From Flavobacteriaceae bacterium UBA3159 (GTDB lineage: Bacteria > Bacteroidota > Bacteroidia > Flavobacteriales > Flavobacteriaceae), in assembly GCA_002364535.1 (NCBI GenBank), contig DEYL01000037.1, positions 1 to 39,781 on the forward strand: a stretch of 39,781 bases of DNA. Direction: 5' to 3'. A program made the translations under genes and the position numbers. Shown here piece after piece: positions 26,633 through 33,581 of the stretch. A model generated the notes under the pieces. The model was not told where the DNA came from. It did not search any database and saw only the letters and a program-made list of their open reading frames with translations. Within the stretch, counting starts at the first letter, position 1. Every line of letters begins with the position of its first letter.

Positions 26633-27552
26633 TAGTATCCTCTTTCGGGAATGGCAATCTCGTAATACTTTCTGGACCTGTTGTTGAGGTGATTTTGCAA
26701 CAACCAAGGATTGTGGATTTTGAGTATTTTGTAATTCACCCCCATTTTCTCTGCAAAAGCAGTAAGGTTTGAAATGGCTGTATCCAGTCCGTGAAGGCGA
26801 ACCGGCACAGAATAATACAAGTCTGTATTGTCAAAAACATAGCCGTATTTTGAAGGGTTTTCGATGATTTCTTTAACCGCCAACACCCTAAATACATAAC
26901 GACTGGTTTCCTGCCCCAAGCGCAAATCAAAATAACTTTCCACCCTTTGGGTATTCAAATTTTGCTGTATGCCCGACATCCCTCTGTTATAGGAAGCTGC
27001 AGCAAGAGTCCAAGACCCAAACTTTTGTTTGGCCTTTTTGAGGTATTGAGCAGCCATTCGGGTAGAGAATGCTACATGGTATCGCTCATCTACATTAATG
27101 TTAACCTCCAGACCATACTCCCTGCCGGTGGTTCTCATGATTTGCCAAAAACCTCTGGCTCCTGCGGGGGAGATAACATTTTCCAGTCCGCTTTCGATGA
27201 CCGATAAATATTTTAGATCGCCAGGAACTCCTTCTTCATTCAAAATTTTTTCAATGGTAGGAAAATACTTGTTGGCGCGTTTGAGCAACAACATCATATT
27301 GGATTGCCAATAGGTGTTCACCAACAACTCCCTGTCCAATCTTTCCCTCAAGTCGGGGGAATCCAGAGAAACTTTTTCCCCGGCAAAGCTCAAAGTATCT
27401 GGTAATTCTAGTGCATAAACTTTGTAAGTAGGCTCTTCTCCATAACTTTTTAAAGCAGTAAAACCATCGATTTTAAATACAAACCCTGTAACCAAAATTA
27501 AAACGAAGAAAGCGAGGCCACCCCATAGCAGGGGAATAATTTTGTTTTTCAT
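26629..27552 (-). CDS. Membrane-anchored lytic transglycosylase (SLT domain)
   Basis: The 307-residue protein has one N-terminal transmembrane helix (about 7-27) and a soluble-lytic-transglycosylase domain (about 95-240). Motif I is YLSVIESGLEN, with catalytic Glu120-Ser121; motif II SPAGARGFWQIM and motif III AAASYNRG follow. Such enzymes cut the MurNAc-GlcNAc bond of peptidoglycan, forming 1,6-anhydromuramic ends. The C-terminal part (YYSVPVRLHGLD onward) resembles the tail of MltD-like proteins, without a recognisable complete LysM repeat. It is followed on the minus strand, upstream, by the alpha/beta hydrolase gene with a 9-bp gap. Confidence 0.93.
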   Translation of the reverse strand: MKNKIIPLLWGGLAFFVLILVTGFVFKIDGFTALKSYGEEPTYKVYALELPDTLSFAGEKVSLDSPDLRERLDRELLVNTYWQSNMMLLLKRANKYFPTIEKILNEEGVPGDLKYLSVIESGLENVISPAGARGFWQIMRTTGREYGLEVNINVDERYHVAFSTRMAAQYLKKAKQKFGSWTLAAASYNRGMSGIQQNLNTQRVESYFDLRLGQETSRYVFRVLAVKEIIENPSKYGYVFDNTDLYYSVPVRLHGLDTAISNLTAFAEKMGVNYKILKIHNPWLLQNHLNNRSRKYYEIAIPERGYY

Positions 27553-27561
27553 ATGGTTAAA

Positions 27562-28239
27562 TTATTTTAAATATGTTAAATCTACCAAATTTTCTGTCAA
27601 AATTTTAGGTAGATTTTTATTAAACCAATCGCTTTTGGTGAGAATGATGGCATGATCACCATCTATTTTTATGAATGGATCTTGAATATTTTTCACTGGA
27701 AAAATAGAATCCTGAGCACCGTGAATATGAATGATACCCTTGTGAGGTGAATTGCGATTCCATTTTACCAATCGATCTATGGCCCAACTAAGATATTCAG
27801 GGTCTCTTTCAGACAGGTACCTCTTGTAGTGATCAAGACGGCGTTGAATTCCATTACCAAAGACAAATAGTGCAAGAGTCTCAAGATTTTTGATCCATTG
27901 GGTGGGAAGCAGTCTGTGGGCATTGGTTACTTGAGCCAATTTAATGTGCTTTGGCATTTCTTGATTGGATTTTACACTGGAAATAATGATGATTTTTTTG
28001 CAATCCATCTGTCTGGCCATTTCTTGAACCAAAACACCTCCAAAAGAGACTCCTATAAGAATTGGATTTTGATGTTTAACCCTCTGACACATGCGCATGG
28101 CATAGTGCTCTAAAGATTCATTATTTTGAGGAGCTATCCACGAAAGAAAATTGACATCAAAGCGCTCAGGCAAAGAAATAAACTCAAATATTCTTAGATT
28201 TGCACCCATTCCTGGCATAAGATATACTGATTCTATCAT
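27562..28239 (-). CDS. Alpha/beta hydrolase family protein
   Basis: The 225-residue cytoplasmic protein has an alpha/beta hydrolase layout: oxyanion region LMPGMGANLRIF near the N-terminus, nucleophile elbow GVSFGG (Ser65), an acidic residue in GAQDSIF (Asp177) and a terminal His in GDHAIIL (His196). These would form the Ser-Asp-His triad. Length is slightly short, with only a small cap region. Substrate is unknown. It lies 9 bp upstream of the lytic transglycosylase gene on the same strand and so is probably cotranscribed with it. Confidence 0.85.
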   Translation of the reverse strand: MIESVYLMPGMGANLRIFEFISLPERFDVNFLSWIAPQNNESLEHYAMRMCQRVKHQNPILIGVSFGGVLVQEMARQMDCKKIIIISSVKSNQEMPKHIKLAQVTNAHRLLPTQWIKNLETLALFVFGNGIQRRLDHYKRYLSERDPEYLSWAIDRLVKWNRNSPHKGIIHIHGAQDSIFPVKNIQDPFIKIDGDHAIILTKSDWFNKNLPKILTENLVDLTYLK

Positions 28240-28258
28240 TATCTTTTACTATTTATTA

Positions 28259-28289
28259 TTGTCAATTACTCAAAAAATCTTTAGTTTTG
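28259..28289 (+). promoter_or_regulatory. Bacteroidota-type promoter upstream of GNAT-like gene
   Basis: TTG (28259-28261), a 20-nt spacer and TAGTTTTG (28282-28289) match the consensus. The leader would be about 64 nt. An inverted repeat, GTCAATTA (28261-28268) with TAATTGAC (28306-28313), and the palindrome TCAATTAATTGA (28301-28312) flank the predicted start point and may be an operator. Confidence 0.65.
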
Positions 28290-28359
28290 CATTCCCCTTT
28301 TCAATTAATTGACAGAATTTTTATTATTTATTAATTAAACCAAATTAGTAAGCATCGTA

Positions 28360-28653
28360 ATGTATCCAGTTGAATTACATAACAATGAATTCTTGAGACA
28401 GTTCGAAACCTTTGTCAATGGCTCGCTGGCCAGAATTGAATACGCCGAGCAAGAAAGAAAAATTTTCCTCACCAAACTCGTTATCCCTGGAGATGTTAAT
28501 GATGTTGAATTTGAAGAGAATTTCATTAAAAGTGTTTTAGAATTTATTTCAGAAAAAAACTTAAGAGTGGTACCCACTTCACCAAAAATTGCCGGGTTTG
28601 TGAGACGCAATAAGTCATACAAATCTCTATTACCGGTGGGGATTAAACTATAG
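28360..28653 (+). CDS. Small GNAT-fold protein (YjdJ/PF14542-like), degenerate CoA loop
   Basis: The 97-residue protein matches by eye the short GCN5-related acetyltransferase type: LARIEYAEQERKIFLTKLVIP (strands), then a helix (FIKSVLEFISEKNL) and the closing RVVPTSPKIAGFVRRN. In active members, the turn before that helix carries a glycine-rich R/QxxGxG acetyl-CoA loop; here it reads DVNDVEFEENF with no glycine. It may therefore bind CoA poorly or have a non-catalytic role. It is single, with its own promoter; its stop overlaps the mtaB stop region by 6 bp. Confidence 0.75.
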   Translation: MYPVELHNNEFLRQFETFVNGSLARIEYAEQERKIFLTKLVIPGDVNDVEFEENFIKSVLEFISEKNLRVVPTSPKIAGFVRRNKSYKSLLPVGIKL

Positions 28654-29997
28654 CTGTTTTTCAAACCTCACAAATCCCTCCTGATCTATTGATTGGAGGG
28701 TAACTCTTTCTATCCTATTGGCCAATTTAGGGTTCCATGGGGCTCTGACCTTTACATAATTTTCACTTAAACCGGTAATGTAACCCCTTTTGTTTTCATT
28801 TTCGAAAAGGACATCTACTGTCGCTCCCAATTGACTTTCATAAAACGCACGTCTTTTTTTAGCAGACAAGCCTCTCAACATTTTACTCCTCTTATTGCGT
28901 ACGACCGGTGAAACCAAATCCGGCATGCTGATGGCCCCGGTATTGGGCCTTTCAGAATAGGAAAAAACATGCAGATAAGAAATATCCAAATCAGCTAAAA
29001 AAGTATAGGTATCTATAAATCTGGAATCAGTCTCGCCAGGAAATCCAACAATTACATCTCCACCAACACAAGCCTGTGGTATCAAACTTTTTATTTGCAT
29101 CAATCGATCTCTGTATAGATCAGTTAAATACCTTCTTTTCATTTTTTTCAAAACCTCGTCATTCCCACTTTGCAAAGGCACATGAAAATGAGGAACAAAA
29201 GCCCGGCTCTGAGCCACAAAATCTATGATTTTATTGGTCAATAAATTTGGCTCAATAGAGGAAATTCTGATTCGCTTCAATGCCTCAATTTCATCCAAAG
29301 CAGCAATCAAATCCAAAAAGGTATGCTGGTGTTTTTTATTACCAAACTCACCTTTTCCAAAGTCTCCAATGTTTACCCCCGTCAAGACAATCTCCTTGAT
29401 CCCCCTTTGGGTGATTTCCAATGCCTGCTTGATTATATTTTCCAAAGAATCACTTCTAGAAATACCCCGAGCTCTGGGTATGGTACAATAGGTACATTTG
29501 TAATCACACCCATCCTGAACTTTGAGAAAAGCACGGGTGCGATCATCGAGAGAATAGGAACTTTCGTAATAGTTGGCCTCGACAATTTCACAAGAGTGAA
29601 CCCTTCCATAAGGTTTTTTAGTCAAATCCCCCAGATAGTCAATCAACTTAAACTTTTCTGTAGCCCCCAAAACCAGATCAACACCATCAATTTCTGCCAG
29701 TGCCTTGGGTTGAAGTTGAGCATAGCAACCAATGGCGGCGATAAATGCATTGGGATTTTGTTTCAAGGCTTTTTTCACCAAGCCTTTGAATTTTTTATCT
29801 GCATTTTCTGTTACGGAACAGGTATTGATAACATAAGCCTCGGCCCGAGCGTCAAAAGCAACATGCTCATAACGATCGGAATCAAAGTCCCTGGAAATGG
29901 TTGCCGTTTCTGAAAAATTAAGCTTACAGCCCAAAGTGTAAAAAGCCACCCTAGGTTTTGATACTTTTTGCGTTATTTCCTCAGCATACCCCATCAT
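28648..29997 (-). CDS. mtaB: tRNA t6A37 methylthiotransferase MtaB
   Basis: MtaB converts t6A at position 37 of ANN-decoding tRNAs to ms2t6A, using radical SAM chemistry. The 449-residue protein has the N-terminal UPF0004 domain with cysteines 24, 60 and 91 for the auxiliary 4Fe-4S cluster, the radical SAM motif CDYKCTYCTIPRARG (Cys164, 168, 171), and a C-terminal TRAM-like domain (ATVDVLFENENKRG... YVKVRAP). The TLGCKLNFSET and QSGNDEVLKKMKRRY stretches separate it from MiaB and RimO. It has a well-formed promoter 30 nt upstream and is divergent from the peptide-binding lipoprotein gene. Confidence 0.95.
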   Translation of the reverse strand: MMGYAEEITQKVSKPRVAFYTLGCKLNFSETATISRDFDSDRYEHVAFDARAEAYVINTCSVTENADKKFKGLVKKALKQNPNAFIAAIGCYAQLQPKALAEIDGVDLVLGATEKFKLIDYLGDLTKKPYGRVHSCEIVEANYYESSYSLDDRTRAFLKVQDGCDYKCTYCTIPRARGISRSDSLENIIKQALEITQRGIKEIVLTGVNIGDFGKGEFGNKKHQHTFLDLIAALDEIEALKRIRISSIEPNLLTNKIIDFVAQSRAFVPHFHVPLQSGNDEVLKKMKRRYLTDLYRDRLMQIKSLIPQACVGGDVIVGFPGETDSRFIDTYTFLADLDISYLHVFSYSERPNTGAISMPDLVSPVVRNKRSKMLRGLSAKKRRAFYESQLGATVDVLFENENKRGYITGLSENYVKVRAPWNPKLANRIERVTLQSIDQEGFVRFEKQL

Positions 29998-30027
29998 CGA
30001 ATTGGATTAAAAAGTTGTATTTTGCTG

Positions 30028-30059
30028 CAAATATACAACCTTTAGACTTGTCAGTTCAA
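30028..30059 (-). promoter_or_regulatory. Bacteroidota-type promoter of mtaB
   Basis: TTG (30059-30057), a 21-nt spacer and TATATTTG (30035-30028) on the minus strand. The -7 box lies within an imperfect dyad (30014-30039; arms GTTGTAT and ATACAAC) in the divergent mtaB / peptide-binding lipoprotein region. Confidence 0.75.
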
Positions 30060-30077
30060 CAGCACTATATCCTCACA

Positions 30078-31679
30078 ATGAAACGTTTAGGTGTCCTGCT
30101 ATTCTTGTTTTGTTCTCTTTCATGTTCGCTCGAGCTAAGGGAAGATCAGTCGCATTTGGTCTTTCGGTACAATGAAGATGGCAACATCACTTCTTTGGAT
30201 CCTGCTTTCACAAGAAACATAGAGAATATTTGGGCCACCACACATTTGTTCAATGGATTGGTTCAACTGAATGACAATATGGAAGTCATCCCCGATATCG
30301 CTGAGCGATGGACGGTATCGGCCGATGGTTTGGTTTACGAATTTGAAATCAGGGAGGATGTTTACTTTCACAAGCACCCTAATTTTGGAGATAAAAAAAC
30401 CCGTAAAGTGATTGCATCCGATTTTGTGTTCAGCCTAAAGCGGCTTTTAGACCCACAACTCGCATCACCGGGAGGCTGGGTATTGCAAAATGTAGCAAAT
30501 ATCGAAGCAAAAAACAACCAACAATTGACCATCACACTCAAACAACCCTTTCCTGCATTTTTGGGGCTGCTCAGTATGCGCTATTGCTCGGTTATTCCCC
30601 ATGAAATAGTAAGTCAAGAAGGAGGAGATTTTAGAAGAAATCCCATTGGCACAGGACCCTTTGCTTTTAAAAATTGGGAAGAAGATGTAAAGTTAGTTTT
30701 GAGAAAAAACCCTCTTTATTTTGAAAGGGACAATACAGGCAATGCCCTACCCTATCTTGAGTCAATCGCCATCACTTTTGTGCCAGACAAACAAAGTGAA
30801 TTCATGCTTTTCCTACAAGGAAAATTAGATTTATTGAATTCATTAGACAATTCCTACAAAGATGAATTACTGACCTTGGAAGGTAAACTTCCTAAAAAAT
30901 ATAAAGATAAAATCAACCTTCAGAAAGGGCCTTACCTCAATACAGAATACTTGGGATTTTATTTGGACAGTCCCTCGCCAGTCATAAAATCCCCAATGAT
31001 CAGAGAAGCCATTAACATTGGTTTTGATCGCAAAAAAATGATGGTATACTTGAGAAATAATATTGGTTTTAAGGGAAACAAAGGGTTTATACCCAAGGGT
31101 TTACCGGGGCACTCCAAAAATCAACTTCAAGAATATCAACCCGAACGAGCAGCCGCATTGGTCAGGAGCTTTGAAGAACAAACGGGACTAAAAGCGAAGA
31201 TCAATCTGGCCACAGATGCTGGCTACATCGACCTATGTGAGTATATTCAAAGGGAATTACAAAAAATAGGCATTTCGATCAAAGTGGATGTGATGCCTCC
31301 TGCAACCCTTAAACAAGCACGCTCCCAAGGAAAATTGGAAATGTTTCGATCCAATTGGATCGCCGATTATCCCGATGCCGAAAACTACCTGTCTCTTTTC
31401 TATTCTAAAAATTTTAGCCCTGCAGGACCTAATTACACCCATTTTTATAGCCTTACGTTTGATTCTTTCTATGAAAAGAGTTTTGAGGTCAACGATGCTC
31501 ATCAACGAAGTAAACTCTATCAAACCATGGATTCATTGGCCATGAGCAAGAATCCTTTGATCCCGCTTTACTACGATCAAGTCGTACGATTTACCCAAAA
31601 AGAAGTGAAAGGGCTTACCCTTAATCCTATCAATGTTCTTAAACTTAAAAAAGTTCGGAAAACAAAAAAACCATTATGA
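30078..31679 (+). CDS. Peptide/oligopeptide ABC transporter substrate-binding lipoprotein (SBP family 5)
   Basis: The 533-residue protein starts MKRLGVLLFLFCSLSC, a lipoprotein signal with Cys16 as likely modified residue. It has the SBP_bac_5 landmarks: ITSLDPAFTRNIENIW, VFSLKRLLDP, NPIGTGPFAFKNWE, REAINIGFDRKKM and FRSNWIADYPDAENYLSLFY. OppA/DppA-type proteins of this family bind peptides or sometimes nickel or other solutes. No permease or ATPase gene is beside it. The frame extends upstream to 29958, but that would run into mtaB and give no signal peptide, so the ATG at 30078 is chosen. Confidence 0.92.
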   Translation: MKRLGVLLFLFCSLSCSLELREDQSHLVFRYNEDGNITSLDPAFTRNIENIWATTHLFNGLVQLNDNMEVIPDIAERWTVSADGLVYEFEIREDVYFHKHPNFGDKKTRKVIASDFVFSLKRLLDPQLASPGGWVLQNVANIEAKNNQQLTITLKQPFPAFLGLLSMRYCSVIPHEIVSQEGGDFRRNPIGTGPFAFKNWEEDVKLVLRKNPLYFERDNTGNALPYLESIAITFVPDKQSEFMLFLQGKLDLLNSLDNSYKDELLTLEGKLPKKYKDKINLQKGPYLNTEYLGFYLDSPSPVIKSPMIREAINIGFDRKKMMVYLRNNIGFKGNKGFIPKGLPGHSKNQLQEYQPERAAALVRSFEEQTGLKAKINLATDAGYIDLCEYIQRELQKIGISIKVDVMPPATLKQARSQGKLEMFRSNWIADYPDAENYLSLFYSKNFSPAGPNYTHFYSLTFDSFYEKSFEVNDAHQRSKLYQTMDSLAMSKNPLIPLYYDQVVRFTQKEVKGLTLNPINVLKLKKVRKTKKPL

Positions 31680-31716
31680 GTGTGACGGTTTTTGCAATCA
31701 CACAAGTTATAGAGGG

Positions 31717-31968
31717 TTATTTTTTGAATTTCGAATACTTATTTTTAAACTTGTCAATACGTCCGGCAGTATCAACCAACTTTGATTTTCCAGTGTAATA
31801 GGGATGAGAGGTTCGGGAAATCTCTAGCTTTACCAATGGATACTTAACACCATCGTGTTCAATGGTCTCTTTTGTTTCAACGGTTGACTTGGTGATAAAT
31901 ATGTCTTCATTGGACATATCTTTGAATGCTACAAGTCTGTAATTTTCTGGATGTATTCCCGTTTTCAT
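31717..31968 (-). CDS. rpmE2: 50S ribosomal protein bL31, type B (zinc-independent)
   Basis: The 83-residue protein begins MKTGIHPENYRLVAFKDMS and contains TSHPYYTGKSKLVDTAGRIDKFKNKY, which identifies bL31. It has no cysteines, hence the C- form (type B). In many bacteria this form replaces the zinc-binding one under zinc limitation, but Bacteroidota commonly carry it as the only bL31. It is a single-gene unit with a strong constitutive-type promoter; no Zur-like operator is evident. Confidence 0.97.
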   Translation of the reverse strand: MKTGIHPENYRLVAFKDMSNEDIFITKSTVETKETIEHDGVKYPLVKLEISRTSHPYYTGKSKLVDTAGRIDKFKNKYSKFKK

Positions 31969-31992
31969 AACTATCTATGTATTAAAAGTCTG

Positions 31993-32022
31993 CAAATTTA
32001 ATCTTTTTAGATAAATTTACAA
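31993..32022 (-). promoter_or_regulatory. Bacteroidota-type promoter of rpmE2
   Basis: TTG (32022-32020), a 19-nt spacer and TAAATTTG (32000-31993) on the minus strand match the consensus exactly; the leader would be about 18 nt. Confidence 0.8.
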
Positions 32023-32071
32023 GAATTGGATATTTAAAAAACCAAAATTAACTTACCAAAACAAATCAGTT

Positions 32072-32596
32072 ATGGAAAATCAAAAAATCACCACCGCCAA
32101 AACAGCCCTCAATTTTGGTTTCATTTTAGGAGGGGTCAGCCTTGTGTACAGTCTCATGCTTTTCTTCTTAGACATGCATTATCAGGGAGAGACGGCCACC
32201 TATCTGATCGGATATGCCCTTTTGATAGGTCTTATTCTCTGGGCAATCATGCATTTTAAAAAAAATAACGATGGTTACATAAGTCTTTCCGAGGCCCTAA
32301 AAACAGGAGTGGGTACTGCCCTCATCTCAGCAATAATAGTCTGCATCTATACAATTGTTATGATCCAATACCTCGATCCTGAATTTTTAGACAAATCCAT
32401 CGAATATCAAAAACAAAAAATGCTGCAAGAAAATCCCGAAATCTCTGTGGAAAGCGTGAACAAAATGTTTGACATGCAAAAAGAATTCTCAGGGCCATTC
32501 ATAATTTCCGGATTTATCATTATTCTCAATTTATTTTTTGGTTTTATCATTTCATTGATTGTTGGCCTTATCGTTAAAAAATCTAAACCTGAATAG
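32072..32596 (+). CDS. DUF4199 family membrane protein
   Basis: The 174-residue protein has four hydrophobic helices (about residues 14-32, 43-61, 76-98 and 145-168) in the pattern of DUF4199: a helical pair, then GYISLSEALKTGVGTALISAIIVCIY, a polar segment with coiled character (EYQKQKMLQENPEISVESVNKMF), and the last helix. The family is Bacteroidota-typical and has no assigned function, but is often found just before a family 2 glycosyltransferase, as here. It lies 37 bp before the glycosyltransferase gene. A promoter box at 32608 suggests the next gene may also be transcribed separately. Confidence 0.88.
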   Translation: MENQKITTAKTALNFGFILGGVSLVYSLMLFFLDMHYQGETATYLIGYALLIGLILWAIMHFKKNNDGYISLSEALKTGVGTALISAIIVCIYTIVMIQYLDPEFLDKSIEYQKQKMLQENPEISVESVNKMFDMQKEFSGPFIISGFIIILNLFFGFIISLIVGLIVKKSKPE

Positions 32597-32607
32597 CACA
32601 ATTTTCA

Positions 32608-32615
32608 TATTTTTG
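32608..32615 (+). promoter_or_regulatory. Promoter -7 element of glycosyltransferase gene
   Basis: TATTTTTG followed by C fits TAnnTTTG and ends 18 nt before the ATG at 32634. The upstream TTG element is not well placed (CTG, 16-nt spacing). Confidence 0.5.
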
Positions 32616-32633
32616 CGGTGAAACCATTCTTAT

Positions 32634-33581
32634 ATGGACATTTCCATAGTAATTCCACTCCTGAACGAAAGTGACTCATTGGCACCGCTTCACGGTTGGA
32701 TCATTAAGTCGCTCGAAAAAGAAAAAAACAGCTTCGAGATCATTTTTATAGATGATGGGAGTTCAGACCGATCTTGGGAGGTGATTTCAGGTTTGTCCAA
32801 ACAACATACCCACACACATGGAATTCAGTTTTGCAGGAACTTTGGAAAATCTCAAGCTTTGCATGCAGGCTTTATCAAGGCAAAAGGAGATTTTGTGGTG
32901 ACCATGGATGCAGATTTACAAGATTCACCCGAGGAAATTCCTTCCATGATTGCCATAATAAAAGAGAAAAATCTTGACCTCATCTCCGGCTGGAAGAAAA
33001 AACGCTACGATTCCATTCTTTTCAAAAATTTACCTTCCAAGCTCTTTAATTGGGCAGCAAGAAGGGTCTCCGGCATCAAACTCCATGATTTCAATTGTGG
33101 ACTGAAGGTTTATAAAAAAGAAGTGATCAAAAACATCCAAGTATTTGGAGAAATGCACCGCTATATCCCTGTGATCGCAGCCCACGAAGGATTTGACAAA
33201 ATCGATGAAAGAATCGTCAAACACCAAGCCAGAAAATTCGGTAAAACCAAGTTCGGCGCCGATCGATTTCTCAATGGTTTTTTGGACTTGGTTACCCTAT
33301 GGTTCATCAATGGTTTTGGAAAAAGACCCATGCATTTCTTTGGATTTTGGGGAACTTTGATGCTATTGGTAGGTTTTGGCTTTACTATTTATCTGGGCAT
33401 TGACAAGCTTTATTTCAATACTCAAAGTCGGTTGATTACCCAAAGGCCCGAATTTTATGTCGCTTTGACCACCATGATTTTGGGAGCCCAATCTTTTATC
33501 GCTGGTTTTTTGGGGGAAATCTTGATCCGCCACAACAAGAATATCAAAAGATACAACATTACTAAAACAACCTATGAATAA
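32634..33581 (+). CDS. Family 2 glycosyltransferase, DPM1/GtrB-like, membrane-anchored
   Basis: The 315-residue protein has the GT-A fold opening ISIVIPLLNESDSLAPL, a nucleotide-binding IIFIDDGSSDRSWEV and the metal-binding DADLQDSPEEIP. Two C-terminal transmembrane helices (about 236-255 and 277-297; FGFWGTLMLLVGFGF and LTTMILGAQSFIAGFLGEIL) complete the architecture. Such enzymes transfer a sugar from a nucleotide to polyprenyl phosphate on the cytoplasmic face. The sugar and acceptor are not known. It overlaps the phosphosugar mutase gene by 8 bp, so translational coupling is likely. Confidence 0.92.
   Translation: MDISIVIPLLNESDSLAPLHGWIIKSLEKEKNSFEIIFIDDGSSDRSWEVISGLSKQHTHTHGIQFCRNFGKSQALHAGFIKAKGDFVVTMDADLQDSPEEIPSMIAIIKEKNLDLISGWKKKRYDSILFKNLPSKLFNWAARRVSGIKLHDFNCGLKVYKKEVIKNIQVFGEMHRYIPVIAAHEGFDKIDERIVKHQARKFGKTKFGADRFLNGFLDLVTLWFINGFGKRPMHFFGFWGTLMLLVGFGFTIYLGIDKLYFNTQSRLITQRPEFYVALTTMILGAQSFIAGFLGEILIRHNKNIKRYNITKTTYE

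Noticed and set aside
29323..29913. A 196-codon plus-strand frame opposite mtaB
   Set aside because: It is a shadow of the well-supported mtaB gene; the translation lacks family motifs and there is no promoter.
29958..30077. N-terminal extension of the peptide-binding lipoprotein to 29958
   Set aside because: It would overlap the mtaB start and bury the lipoprotein signal; the ATG at 30078 explains the sequence.
31680..31703. Hairpin GTGTGA ... TCACAC after the peptide-binding lipoprotein gene
   Set aside because: Six-bp stem with a 12-nt loop and no T tract in either direction; too weak to call a terminator.
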